A stretch of DNA of 64,000 bases from Micromonospora sp. WMMD1155 (GCF_029581275.1 NZ_CP120742.1:3270001-3334000), one strand, 5' to 3'. Counted from the first letter of the stretch, positions 39,829 through 50,119 are shown. The notes: generated by a model from the letters alone, not told the origin. Program-made: numbers and translations.

Positions 39829-40712
39829 GAGGTTTCCGCTGGCCGCCCCCACCCGACAGCGGGCCCCGTACCTGGGGGCCCGGCCCGGGTGGGCCGCGTA
39901 CCGGCCGTCCGGCTCTGCCCGAGCCGGACACCGACCTGGTCGCCACCCCGCACGGCGTACAGCTGGAACGACTGGTCACCGGCACCGGTGACCCGGTGAC
40001 CGTGTTCGCGCACGGGCTGGGCAACGGCATCGCCACCACCCGTCCGTTCGGCAGTGGGGTGACCGGCCGCAAGGTGTTCTTCCAGTTCCGCGGGCACGGC
40101 CGTTCCGAGGCGCCGAACGGGCCGTGGACGTACACCGACCTGGCCCGCGACCTTCGGGCGATAGCCGATCTGGGCGGCGCCAGCCGGGCGTTCGGGGCGA
40201 GCCTCGGCGCCGGTGCCCTCTGCCGCCTGCTCACGGAGAGCCCGGACCGTTTCGAGAAGCTGGTCTTCTTCCTGCCCGCGGTGCTCGACCAGCCGCGCGG
40301 CCCGGTGGCGGCGGACCGGATCACGGACCTGCTGGAGGCGGTGGAGAGCGGGGACGCCTCGGCGGTCGCCGACGTCGTCACCCTGGAACTGCCCGCCGGG
40401 GTGCGCAACACCCCCGCCGGCTGGGCGTACCTGCGGCAGCGACTCGACCAGCTGCTCCGCGACGGGCTCGCCGGCAGCCTGGCCGACCTCGCGGCACAGA
40501 CGCCGCTGCGGGACGTCACCGACCTCGCGGCGGTCACCGCGCCGGCGCTGGTGATCGCCAACGCGGGCGACGACCTGCACCCGGTCGAGGTCGCCGAGCG
40601 GCTCGCCGCCGCGCTACCCCAGGCCACCCTGCACGTGTACGACCGGCCCGGCGTCCTCTGGTCGGAACGCGCCGACCTGCGGGACCGCGTCGCCGGCTTC
40701 CTCAACGAGTAA
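39825..40712 (+). CDS. Alpha/beta hydrolase-fold protein, catalytic His not evident
   Basis: 295 residues. A Pro/Gly-rich start, then TVFAHGLGNGIATTRPF, VFFQFRGHGRSEAP, RAFGASLGAGALCRLL (nucleophile Ser) and LVIANAGDDLHPVEVAE (acid). At the usual His position the sequence reads YDRPGVLWSERADL, with no His, so the triad looks incomplete. It may be a non-catalytic or altered member. The GTG overlaps the DUF2516 stop, so the two are coupled. Confidence 0.8.
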   Translation: MRGFRWPPPPDSGPRTWGPGPGGPRTGRPALPEPDTDLVATPHGVQLERLVTGTGDPVTVFAHGLGNGIATTRPFGSGVTGRKVFFQFRGHGRSEAPNGPWTYTDLARDLRAIADLGGASRAFGASLGAGALCRLLTESPDRFEKLVFFLPAVLDQPRGPVAADRITDLLEAVESGDASAVADVVTLELPAGVRNTPAGWAYLRQRLDQLLRDGLAGSLADLAAQTPLRDVTDLAAVTAPALVIANAGDDLHPVEVAERLAAALPQATLHVYDRPGVLWSERADLRDRVAGFLNE

Positions 40713-40723
40713 CCTGCCCTGTC

Positions 40724-41461
40724 ATGGGCGTCACACAGCATGGCCGGACACACCGGCTCGACCTCGCCGACCCGACTCTGCGCGAATGGACGTGCACGGT
40801 CCTGCACGCCGACGCCGAGCAGGGCATCGTTCTGGACCGCTCCGCCTTCTACCCGGGCGGCGGTGGTCAGCCGCCGGACCACGGCGTGCTGCTGTGGCAG
40901 GGTGTGCAGACCCGGATCGTCGGCACCCGCAAGGGCGACGACCTCTACCTGATCCCCGCCGAGGGTGATCCGCTCCCGCCGGTCGGCACCGAGGTCGTCG
41001 GCGCGCTGGAGGACGAGCGTCGCACCCGGCTGATGCGTACCCACTCCGGGCTGCACGTGCTCTGCGGTGTGGTGTTCCGCGACTTCGGCGCGCTGGTGAC
41101 CGGCGGAAACATGGAACCCGGCGAGGCCCGGATGGATTTCAACCTCCCCGAGGTGCCGCCGGATTTCAAGAGCCGCATCGAGGAACTCGTCAACGCCGAG
41201 GTGGCCGCCGACCGTTCGGTCGCCGTGCGGGTGTTGCCACGCACCGAGGCGCTCGCGCTGCCGGACATCATCCGCACCCAGTCCAACCTGATCCCGCCGG
41301 ACGAGCAGGAGGTCCGGATCGTCGACATCGTCGGGCTGGACGTGCAGGCCGACGGTGGCACCCACGTCGCGTCCACCGCCCAGATCGGCAAGGTGCAGGT
41401 GGTCAAGGTCGAGAGCAAGGGCCGGGCCAACCGCCGGGTCCGCGTCCGCCTGGTCGACTGA
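40724..41461 (+). CDS. Alanyl-tRNA editing protein AlaX
   Basis: 245 residues. FYPGGGGQPPDHGVL and TRLMRTHSGLHVLCGVVF (HxxxH zinc motif) mark the editing domain of AlaRS. VDIVGLDVQADGGTHVASTAQIG supplies the remaining metal ligands (here with D-x-Q rather than the usual Cys immediately before GGTH). It should deacylate Ser- or Gly-tRNA(Ala). The -10 TAACCT (40710-40715) is 8 nt before the ATG. Confidence 0.92.
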   Translation: MGVTQHGRTHRLDLADPTLREWTCTVLHADAEQGIVLDRSAFYPGGGGQPPDHGVLLWQGVQTRIVGTRKGDDLYLIPAEGDPLPPVGTEVVGALEDERRTRLMRTHSGLHVLCGVVFRDFGALVTGGNMEPGEARMDFNLPEVPPDFKSRIEELVNAEVAADRSVAVRVLPRTEALALPDIIRTQSNLIPPDEQEVRIVDIVGLDVQADGGTHVASTAQIGKVQVVKVESKGRANRRVRVRLVD

Positions 41462-41483
41462 CAGTTCGGTAATTCGGACGGCG

Positions 41484-41505
41484 GTTGTCAGGTATCGCTG
41501 ACAAC
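41484..41505. promoter_or_regulatory. Perfect palindrome before the SDR gene
   Basis: GTTGTCAG-GTATCG-CTGACAAC is an 8-bp perfect inverted repeat with a 6-bp spacer, centred about 20 bp before the SDR ATG. It fits an operator; the WYL regulator on the other strand (42420-43388) is the nearest candidate binder. Confidence 0.6.
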
Positions 41506-41514
41506 CTCGCCGGT

Positions 41515-42429
41515 ATGACACAACCGCTCGCAGGAAAGATCGCGCTCGTCGCCGGTGCCACGCGAGGCGCCGGACGGCAGATCGCCGTGCAACTCGGGGC
41601 TGCCGGAGCCACCGTGTACGCCACCGGCCGCACCACCCGGGCCAAGCGCTCGGAGATGGACCGCCCGGAGACCATCGAGGAGACCGCCGAGCTGGTCACC
41701 GACGCCGGAGGCACGGGCATCGCCGTCCAGGTCGACCATCTGGTGCCCGAGCAGGTTCGCGACCTCGTCGCCCGGATCGACGCCGAGCAGGGCCGACTCG
41801 ACGTGCTGGTCAACGACATCTGGGGTGGTGACCCGCTGGTCACCTGGGAGAAGCCGGTGTGGGAGCAGCCGTTGGACGCGGGTTTCCGGACCCTTCGACT
41901 GGCCATCGACACCCACATCATCACCAGCCACTTCGCCCTGCCGCTGCTGATCCGCAAGCCCGGCGGCCTGGTGGTGGAGATGGGCGACGGCACCAAGGCG
42001 TACAACGACGACAACTACCGGCTGTCGATCTTCTACGACCTGGCCAAGGTGTCGGTCAACCGGCTCGCCTTCAGCCAGGCGCACGAGCTGAAACCGCACG
42101 GCTGCACGGCCGTGGCGCTCACCCCCGGCTGGATCCGGTCCGAGGCGATGCTCGAACACTTCGGCGTGACCGAGGAGAACTGGCGCGACGGCGCCGCCAC
42201 CGACCCCAACTTCCTCATCTCGGAGACCCCGGCCTTCGTCGGCCGGGCCGTGGCCGCGCTCGCCGCCGACGAGGACAAGGCCCGCTGGAGCGGCAGGTCC
42301 GTCGACGCCGGCTCGCTCTCCAAGGTGTACGGGTTCACCGACCTCGACGGCAGCCAACCCGAGGGCTTCCGCTACATCACCGAGGTGGTCGACGCGGGCA
42401 AACCGTCGGACGTGACCGGCTACCGGTAG
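41515..42429 (+). CDS. Short-chain dehydrogenase/reductase
   Basis: 304 residues. ALVAGATRGAGRQIAVQL is the Gly-rich NADP loop, YATGRTTRAKRS carries basic residues favouring NADP, VLVNDIWGGD replaces the usual N-N-A-G, and YDLAKVSVNRLAFSQA gives the Y-x-x-x-K pair. It belongs to a subgroup of SDRs seen beside WYL regulators. The last 10 bases overlap the convergent regulator gene, and a palindrome lies before the start. Confidence 0.88.
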   Translation: MTQPLAGKIALVAGATRGAGRQIAVQLGAAGATVYATGRTTRAKRSEMDRPETIEETAELVTDAGGTGIAVQVDHLVPEQVRDLVARIDAEQGRLDVLVNDIWGGDPLVTWEKPVWEQPLDAGFRTLRLAIDTHIITSHFALPLLIRKPGGLVVEMGDGTKAYNDDNYRLSIFYDLAKVSVNRLAFSQAHELKPHGCTAVALTPGWIRSEAMLEHFGVTEENWRDGAATDPNFLISETPAFVGRAVAALAADEDKARWSGRSVDAGSLSKVYGFTDLDGSQPEGFRYITEVVDAGKPSDVTGYR

Positions 42430-43388
42430 AGGGCCTGGAACCGGTCGGCCGCGTCGACGAACAGCCGTCGGAGTGCGGGCGGGTCGAGGACCTCCACCTC
42501 GGGGCCGAGCCCCAGCAGTTGGTGGTACGCCACCTCGACGGACTCGACGGGCAGCCGGGCCACCACCCAGCCCTGCCCGTCGGGTTCTCCGGCGGCGGCC
42601 ACGACCTCGTCGTACACGAAGGGGGCATCGACCAGGTGCCGGAGCCGGCGCAGACCCGCCGGGCTGAGCCGGACGCCGACCTCGGTCCGCAGCATGGTCC
42701 GCAGGAACGACCCGGCCTGCTCGCGCCAGTGCCCGGCCAGGTCGAAGCCCTCGTCCCGGTCGAAGCTCTCCTCGCCCACCTCGACAGCGGTGACCCGGTC
42801 CACCCGGTAGGTGCGGGTGTCGTCGCCGACCCGGCCGACCAGATACCAGGCCCCACTCTTGAGCACCAGCCCGTACGGCTGGACCCGGCGGGTCACCTCC
42901 CGGTCGCCGCGCCGGTAGCGCAAATCCACCACCCGGTCCCGCCAGACCGCGCGGGCCAACTCGCTCAGCCACGGCGGTGGGGCCGTCTCCCGGAACCAAC
43001 CCGGCACGTCCAGGTGGAACCGCTGCCCGGTCCGGGCCGGGGCGTCCCGCAGGGCCGGTGGCAGGGCGGCGAGCACCTTCAACTCGGCGGCGGCGACCTC
43101 GTCGGCGAGCCCCATGTCGCCCGCCGGTCCGGGCAGCCCGGCGAGGAAGAGCGCCTCCGCCTCGTCCCGGGTGAGCCCGGTGAGTCGGGTGCGGTAACCG
43201 CCGAGCAACCGGTAACCGCCGGCCCGGCCCCGGTCGGCGTAGACCGGCACACCGGCGGCGGAGAGCGCCAACACGTCCCGGTAGACGGTCCGCTCGGAGA
43301 CCTCCAGCTCCCGTGCCAGCTCGCCGGCCGTCATCGCGCCGCGAGCCTGCAACAGCAGCAGCAGTGAGATCAGTCGGGAGGCACGCAC
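42420..43388 (-). CDS. WYL-domain transcriptional regulator (YafY type)
   Basis: 322 residues. The N-terminal HTH_11 (RLISLLLLLQARGAMTAGELARELEVSERTVYRDVLAL) is followed by a WYL domain (DLRYRRGDREVTRRVQPYGLVLKSGAWYLVGRVGDDTRTYRVDRV) and a WCX C-terminal region. WYL domains sense ligands such as nucleotides or oligonucleotides. The GTG at 43388 is preferred; a GTG at 43418 would add ten residues. It is convergent and overlapping with the SDR gene. Confidence 0.9.
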   Translation of the reverse strand: MRASRLISLLLLLQARGAMTAGELARELEVSERTVYRDVLALSAAGVPVYADRGRAGGYRLLGGYRTRLTGLTRDEAEALFLAGLPGPAGDMGLADEVAAAELKVLAALPPALRDAPARTGQRFHLDVPGWFRETAPPPWLSELARAVWRDRVVDLRYRRGDREVTRRVQPYGLVLKSGAWYLVGRVGDDTRTYRVDRVTAVEVGEESFDRDEGFDLAGHWREQAGSFLRTMLRTEVGVRLSPAGLRRLRHLVDAPFVYDEVVAAAGEPDGQGWVVARLPVESVEVAYHQLLGLGPEVEVLDPPALRRLFVDAADRFQALYR

Positions 43389-43456
43389 CCGCCCATCCTG
43401 CCTGGTAACGCTCGCCACCCGGCGGCGGACCGGATCGGTCGCTACGCTGCTCGATC

Positions 43457-44287
43457 GTGGACGCCAGCAGAATCGCCAGCCCGGTCACCGGGGCCGTCGG
43501 CCGTTTTCTCGCCGGGGCGGGACTGCTCCTGCGGGGGCTCGGTCTCTATGTGCGCAGCCCGGGGTTGATGCTGCTCGGCATCGTGCCGGCGTTGATCTCC
43601 GGTGCGCTCTTCGTGGGTGCGTTCGCCACCCTGGTGTACTTCGTGGACGACCTCGCCGCGCTGGTCACCCCGTTCGCCGACGACTGGTCGAAGACCGGCC
43701 GCAGCCTGGTCCGGGTGGTCGCCGGGCTGGCGTTCCTGGGGCTCGGCGGCCTGCTCGCGGTGGTCAGCTTCACCGCCGTCACCCTGGTCATCGGCGACCC
43801 GTTCTACGAGAAGATCTCCGAGCAGGTCGAGCTGCGGTACGGCGGTACGCCGGGCGCGGTGGACGTGCCCTTCTGGTCGTCGTTGCGCCGCAGCTCCGCC
43901 GACTCGGTACGCCTGGTGGCGCTCACGGCGCTGGTCGGGATTCCGCTCTTCCTCGCCGGTTTCATCCCGGTGGTCGGTCAGACGGTCGTCCCGGTCATCG
44001 GGGCGGCCGTCGGCGGCTGGTTCCTCGCCGTGGAGTTGGTCGGGGCGCCGTTCTACCGGCGCGGGATGAGGCTGCCGCAGCGCCGGACGATCCTGAAGGC
44101 CGACCGCCCCACGTCAATCGGTTTCGGGGTGGCCGTCTTCCTCTGCTTCCTCATCCCGCTCGGCGCGGTACTGATCATGCCGGCGGCGGTCGCCGGTGCC
44201 ACCCTGCTGGCCCGCCGGTCACTCGGCCAGCCGATCGACGGCCAACTGTCCGCGCCGCCCGCCGGACAGCCCGCCGAAAGGAGCTAG
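43457..44287 (+). CDS. EI24 domain membrane protein (CysZ-like)
   Basis: 276 residues with about four helices. AGLLLRGLGLYVRSPGLMLLGIVPALIS, VIGDPFYEKISEQVE, IPLFLAGFIPVVGQTVVPVIGA and PLGAVLIMPAAVAGATLLARR match the EI24/CysZ family, which includes sulfate channel CysZ. Sulfate transport here is possible but not shown. The -10 TACGCT (43443-43448) is 8 nt before the GTG. Confidence 0.88.
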   Translation: MDASRIASPVTGAVGRFLAGAGLLLRGLGLYVRSPGLMLLGIVPALISGALFVGAFATLVYFVDDLAALVTPFADDWSKTGRSLVRVVAGLAFLGLGGLLAVVSFTAVTLVIGDPFYEKISEQVELRYGGTPGAVDVPFWSSLRRSSADSVRLVALTALVGIPLFLAGFIPVVGQTVVPVIGAAVGGWFLAVELVGAPFYRRGMRLPQRRTILKADRPTSIGFGVAVFLCFLIPLGAVLIMPAAVAGATLLARRSLGQPIDGQLSAPPAGQPAERS

Positions 44288-44293
44288 CCAAGA

Positions 44294-45190
44294 TCAGGTC
44301 AGGTCGGCCAGGCAGGTCCACTGGGCGGCCACCGGTCGATAGCCAAGCCGGGTGTTGATCGCGAGCATCGGCCCGTTCGCCTCGTCGTTCGAGGTGTACG
44401 CGGTCCGAACCCCGTCGGCGGCGGCCCGGTGCAGCGCCGCCGTCTTGGCCAGTCGGGCCAGCCCTCGCCCCCGGTACGCCGGGACGGTGCCGGTGAAGTC
44501 CGACCACATCCGGTCGCCGTCCCGCTTGACCAGACTGAACGCGGCGATCTCGCCGTCCACCTCGACCACCGTGCTGGACGCCTTGTCCAAGCCGAGGCTG
44601 TTCCAGACGTCGTACTGCCAACTCTCGTAGCTGATCGCGTCGACCGGCACGTCACCCGGCTCGTCGGCCGCCGCGGCCACGTCCGCCTCGTACAGCAGGC
44701 GCGGGTCCAGGTCGGCGATCGGGCGCAGTCGTACACCCGGAGGCGGCTCGGGTAGCGCGGGTGTCGTGTTCAGTTCGAGCGCCGAGTAGCGCACCTCGCG
44801 GCTCGGCTCATAGCCGTGGCGACGCGCGAACGGAAGCCCGTCGGGCAGGACCATGGCGCGAACCCGGCGGATTCCCAGCGGGCGGAGGTGATCGGTGGCG
44901 ACGGTCAGCAGGGCCGTGCCGACGCCTCGTCGCCGGTGCTCCGGGTGCACGTGCAGCAGGTTCAGCTCACCGAAGTCCGGCGTGGACGTCCAGCCGGCGC
45001 GCTGCGCCGACACCCAGCCGACCACCTGGGCGTCGACCTCGGCCACGAAGGCCGTCCAGCCCTCCTCGGGTGGTGGCTCGGCGAGCATCTTCCGGGTCGA
45101 CTCGACCCCGCGAACCAGGTACGGGTAGACCAGCGTCCGCAGCGCCACCACGCCCGGCGCGTCGTCCGGCTGTGCCACACGGATGCGCAC
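44294..45190 (-). CDS. Tandem GNAT acetyltransferase
   Basis: 298 residues with two GNAT domains: LNLLHVHPEHRRRGVGTALL, with an intact acetyl-CoA loop, and the C-terminal FTGTVPAYRGRGLARLAKTAAL followed by YTSNDEANGPMLAINTRLGY. The acceptor is unknown. The start at 45190 has GAGGGCCCGAG upstream. The frame continues to a GTG at 45220 because the ridA/GNAT junction, including stop and start, is duplicated (30-bp repeat). Either start could be used. Confidence 0.85.
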   Translation of the reverse strand: MRIRVAQPDDAPGVVALRTLVYPYLVRGVESTRKMLAEPPPEEGWTAFVAEVDAQVVGWVSAQRAGWTSTPDFGELNLLHVHPEHRRRGVGTALLTVATDHLRPLGIRRVRAMVLPDGLPFARRHGYEPSREVRYSALELNTTPALPEPPPGVRLRPIADLDPRLLYEADVAAAADEPGDVPVDAISYESWQYDVWNSLGLDKASSTVVEVDGEIAAFSLVKRDGDRMWSDFTGTVPAYRGRGLARLAKTAALHRAAADGVRTAYTSNDEANGPMLAINTRLGYRPVAAQWTCLADLT

Positions 45191-45247
45191 CTCGGGCCCT
45201 CGTCCGGACGGCGTCTGCACCTCAGGCCCCCGTCCGGACGGCGGCGA
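45188..45247. repeat. 30-bp tandem duplication of a stop/start junction
   Basis: CACCTCGGGCCCTCGTCCGG begins at 45188 and CACCTCAGGCCCCCGTCCGG at 45218, each followed by ACGGCG. The second copy contains the ridA stop (TGA) and a GTG; the first contains only the GTG (TGA became CGA). Unit length 30 keeps the reading frame. Confidence 0.85.
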
Positions 45248-45635
45248 CGGCCTCGACCTCGACGAGCTGGTCGGTGTAGCCGAGTACGGCCACCCCGAGC
45301 AGGGTGCTGGGCGGATCGTGGTCGCCGAAGAAGTCCCGCACCACCTCCCAGACGGTGACCAGGTCCTTCTGCCGCGACGACGCCACGTAGACGGTTGTCT
45401 TCACGACGTCGGTCAGCCGGGCGCCGGCCGCGTCGAGGGCGGTGGACAGGTTCGTCATCACCTGCCGGGCCTGCGCGGCGTGGTCGCCCGGCGCGACGGT
45501 GCGCCCCTCGGCGTCCAGCGGGCACGCGCCCGCGGTGAAGACCAGCCGCGCGGGTGACTCCACGGTGGCGGCGTACGCGTACTCGGCGGCGTCGGAGAGG
45601 GCGGGGACGTGCAGCAGCGCGACAGGATCCGGCAT
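45222..45635 (-). CDS. RidA family deaminase-like protein
   Basis: 137 residues. YAYAATVESPARLVFTAGACPLDAEG, AAQARQVMTNLSTALDAAGA and VVKTTVYVASSRQKDL are RidA/YjgF segments; the usual catalytic Arg (in R-x-C or CR near position 105) is not obvious, so it may belong to a divergent subgroup. The -10 TAGCCT (45648-45643) is 7 nt before the ATG (leaderless). Confidence 0.85.
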   Translation of the reverse strand: MPDPVALLHVPALSDAAEYAYAATVESPARLVFTAGACPLDAEGRTVAPGDHAAQARQVMTNLSTALDAAGARLTDVVKTTVYVASSRQKDLVTVWEVVRDFFGDHDPPSTLLGVAVLGYTDQLVEVEAVAAVRTGA

Positions 45636-45721
45636 GCCGGCGAGGCTAGCGACGATCGGCCGCCGCTGCGACGCAATAACCCGCCGCGCCACACGAAGGC
45701 TGGCAGCAACTTCGGGGAAAG

Positions 45722-45749
45722 TGCTGCCTCACGGCGCCGGGAGGCAGCA
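45722..45749. terminator. Hairpin downstream of lacI
   Basis: TGCTGCCT pairs with AGGCAGCA around a 12-nt loop, in the 261-bp gap between the lacI stop and the ridA start. Confidence 0.4.
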
Positions 45750-45772
45750 ACATCCCGGATGCTGCGCGGATC

Positions 45773-45893
45773 TTGGCGTGGGCGCGTGGGGCGTGGGCGC
45801 GTGGGCGTGTGGGGGGCGTGGGCGTGTGGGGCGCGTGGGGCGCGTGGGCGCGAGGTGGGGGTGGGTGCGAGGTGGGTGCGGGGTGCGGGGCGG
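45773..45893. repeat. G-rich low-complexity tract (GTGGGCGC-type)
   Basis: About 120 bp made of imperfect GTGGGCGC, GTGGGGCG and GAGGTGGG units with almost no A or T. It contains many runs of three to six G on the plus strand, giving G-quadruplex potential. It lies immediately after the lacI stop codon (which is on the minus strand). Confidence 0.85.
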
Positions 45894-45896
45894 CGG

Positions 45897-46904
45897 TCAG
45901 GCGGAGGCTCGGCGGATCAACTCGGTGGGGAGCATGACCGCCTGTTCGATGGTCTCGCCGGCGGCGAGCCGGAGCAGTTGGCGGGTCATCGCGCGGCCGA
46001 GTTCCACGATGGGCTGCCGGACGGTGGTCAGCGGCGGCTCGGTGTAGGCGGCGGTCTCGATGTCGTCGAAGCCGATCACCGCCACGTCCTCCGGCACCCG
46101 CCGGCCGGCCTCGCGCAGCGTACGCAGGGCGGCGTGCGCCATCAGGTCGGAGGCGGCGAAGACGCCGTCCAGGTCGGGGTGTTCGGTGAGCAGGCGGCGC
46201 ATCGCCGCGGAGCCGGACTCCCGGGTGAAGTCACCGACGGCGACCAACTCGGGCAGCCCCGCGTCGGCTACCGCGCCGCGGTAGCCGCTGAGCCGTTCGA
46301 TGCCGGCGACCATGTCCTGCGGCCCGGCGATGGTGGCGATCCGCCGACGACCGCTGTCGATCATGTATCGGACGGCTGCGGTCACCCCGGCCACGTGGTC
46401 GACGTCGACGTACGGCACCGGCGCGTCGCCGAGCGGCCGGCCGCTGACCACCACCGGGATGCCGAGTCGGGCCAGCGTGCCGGGGAGCGGGTCGGCGCCG
46501 TGCAGCGAGGCGAACAGCACCCCGTCGACGTGCCGGCCGGTGGTGTAGCGCTCCACCCGTTGATGCCCGGCCGGTGAACCGGCGAGCATCAGCACCAGTT
46601 GCTTGTCGGCGGCTTCCAACTCCTGGCTGACGCCACGGATGATGCCGGGGAAGACCTGGTCGTCGGAGAAGACCCGGGTGGCGGCCTCCGGCATGACCAG
46701 GGCGATCGAGTCGGTGCGTTGGGTGACCAGACTGCGGGCGGCGAGGTTGGGCACGTACCCCAACTCGGCGACGGCCCGGGTGACCGCCTCCCGGATCGGT
46801 TCGGCGACGGTGGTGGAGCCGTTGACCACCCGGGACACGGTGGCGCGGGACACCCCGGCCCGCGCCGCCACCGCTTCGAGCGTCGGCCGCTGCGCCGTCG
46901 TCAT
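45897..46904 (-). CDS. LacI family regulator of the beta-glucoside operon
   Basis: 335 residues. TLEAVAARAGVSRATVSRVVNG is the LacI HTH, followed by the hinge helix YVPNLAARSLV and a periplasmic-binding-like sensor domain. It lies at the 3' end of an ABC uptake and GH1 operon whose promoter carries two GAGAGCGCTCTC palindromes, the expected operator type. The sugar is probably a beta-glucoside or cello-oligosaccharide. The ATG has GGGGGGAAGG upstream. Confidence 0.93.
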   Translation of the reverse strand: MTTAQRPTLEAVAARAGVSRATVSRVVNGSTTVAEPIREAVTRAVAELGYVPNLAARSLVTQRTDSIALVMPEAATRVFSDDQVFPGIIRGVSQELEAADKQLVLMLAGSPAGHQRVERYTTGRHVDGVLFASLHGADPLPGTLARLGIPVVVSGRPLGDAPVPYVDVDHVAGVTAAVRYMIDSGRRRIATIAGPQDMVAGIERLSGYRGAVADAGLPELVAVGDFTRESGSAAMRRLLTEHPDLDGVFAASDLMAHAALRTLREAGRRVPEDVAVIGFDDIETAAYTEPPLTTVRQPIVELGRAMTRQLLRLAAGETIEQAVMLPTELIRRASA

Positions 46905-46923
46905 CGCGCCTTCCCCCCGCTCG

Positions 46924-48299
<1,376 letters not shown>

Positions 48300-48303
<4 letters not shown>

Positions 48304-49133
48304 GCCTTGACCGCACCTTCCATGATCCCGCCGATGATCTGCCGGCCGAACAACACGAACACCAACAGCAGGGGCAGCGTCGCGATGGCTGTCCCGGTGA
48401 ACACCTGCGACATGTCCTGGTAGTACCCGTCCGACAGCGCCCGCAGGGAGAGTTGCACAGTCGGATTGGACGGATCGTTCAGCACAGCGTACGGCCACAG
48501 GAAGTCGTTCCAGGTGGTCATGAACGTGAGCAGGCCGAGGACGGCGGCGGCGGGACGCAGCGCGGGCAGGACGACGTGCCACCAGATCCGGGCGGTGCCG
48601 CAGCCGTCCATCCGGGCGGCCTCGATCAGCTCGTCGCTGACCGCCTGACCGGCGTACTGCCGCATCATGAACACCCCGAAGCCGGTGACCAGCGCGGGCA
48701 CGATGACCGCGGGGAGTCGGTCGTTCCACTCCAGCTTGGTCATCAGCAGGTACAGCGGGATCACGCCGAGCTGGGTCGGCACCATCATGGTCGCGATGAT
48801 GACCAGCAGCAGCGCGTTGCGCCCCCGGAACCGCAGTTTGGCGAAGGCGAACCCGGCCAGGCTGGAGAAGAGGACCACGGAGACGGTGACCGTGGTGGCC
48901 ACGATCGTCGAGTTGATCAGCCCGGTCAGGAAGTACGCGTCGGCGTTGTCGAACAGCCGGGCGATGTTGGCCCCGAGGTTGCCGCCGGGCGTCATCGGCG
49001 GCGGCAGTTGCCCCATCGCGTCGCTGGACCGGCTGGCCACCACGAACATCCACCAGATCGGGAAGACCGACAGGCCGCCGGCGACGCACAGGGCCAGGTA
49101 GGTGAGCGGGCTGGCCCGCCAGAGTCGGCTCAT
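48300..49133 (-). CDS. Carbohydrate ABC transporter permease (MalG type)
   Basis: 277 residues, six helices. The EAA loop is [30 protein letters not shown]. It pairs with the adjacent MalF-type permease. The ATG overlaps its stop (ATGA). No ATPase gene is in the operon, so a shared MsiK-type ATPase elsewhere is expected. Confidence 0.93.
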
Positions 49134-50119
49134 CGTGCCGCTCCCTTCCGGGTTGTGGGGCCCGAGTCGCCGCCGAGACGGCGGAGGACCAGGACGTTCA
49201 CCGCCGCGACGATCGCGATGAGCGCGAAGAGCAGCCAGGCCACGGCCGAGCCGTACCCGAAGTTGTAGTGCGGCGCGAAGGCGTTCTCGAACATGTACAT
49301 GGTCAATGTCTGCGACTCGCGCATGGTGCCGCCGCGGATCGGGTTGGTGCCGGAGTGGAACAGCCGCGGCTCGGTGAAGAGCTGCAACCCGCCGATGGTG
49401 GCGATGATGGCGCAGAAGATGATCGTCGGCTTGAGCAGTGGCACGGTGATGGACCAGAACTGCCGGGCCCGGTTCGCGCCGTCGATGGACGCCGACTCGT
49501 ACAGGTCGCGGGGGATGGCCTGCATGGCGGCCAGCAGGATCAGCGCGTTGTAGCCGGTCCACCGCCAGTCGACCATCGCCGAGATGGCCACCCAGGAGGC
49601 GAACCGGTTGGACTTCCAGCCGATCGCGTCCACCCCGACCATGTCGAGCAGCCAGTTGACCATGCCGAACTCGCGGCCGAAGATCACCCCGAACACGATC
49701 GCCACCGCGGCGGTGGACGTGACGTTGGGCACGAGCACGGCCATCCGCCAGGCGGTACGCGCCCGCAGGCCCCGGTTGAGCAGGTTGGCCAGCCAGAGCG
49801 CGGCGAGCAACTGCGGCACCGTCGAGATGACGAAGATCCCGAGCGTGTTGACCAGCGCGTGCCAGAAGTCGACGTCGGCCAGCAGGCGGGTGTAGTTCTC
49901 CGCCCCGACGAAGGGGTGCTCGCTGCCCAGCAGGTCCCAGTCGTGCAGCGAGACCCAGAAGGTGTACGCCAGCGGGTAGGCCCCGAAGACGGCGAAGAGC
50001 AGGAAGAACGGGGCGATGTAGAGGTACGGCGAGAGCCGGGTGTCGAGCCGGCTGAGGCGACCCGTCGAACGCTTGGGTGCCGGTACGACCGGCGGACGGG
50101 CGTCGAGCTGGACGGTCAT
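49130..50119 (-). CDS. Carbohydrate ABC transporter permease (MalF type)
   Basis: 329 residues. A short cytoplasmic N-terminus, helix [31 protein letters not shown] and the EAA loop [29 protein letters not shown]. The ATG at 50119 follows the binding-protein gene by 70 bp; an upstream frame extension to 50179 has no start signal. Confidence 0.93.
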   Translation of the reverse strand: MTVQLDARPPVVPAPKRSTGRLSRLDTRLSPYLYIAPFFLLFAVFGAYPLAYTFWVSLHDWDLLGSEHPFVGAENYTRLLADVDFWHALVNTLGIFVISTVPQLLAALWLANLLNRGLRARTAWRMAVLVPNVTSTAAVAIVFGVIFGREFGMVNWLLDMVGVDAIGWKSNRFASWVAISAMVDWRWTGYNALILLAAMQAIPRDLYESASIDGANRARQFWSITVPLLKPTIIFCAIIATIGGLQLFTEPRLFHSGTNPIRGGTMRESQTLTMYMFENAFAPHYNFGYGSAVAWLLFALIAIVAAVNVLVLRRLGGDSGPTTRKGAAR

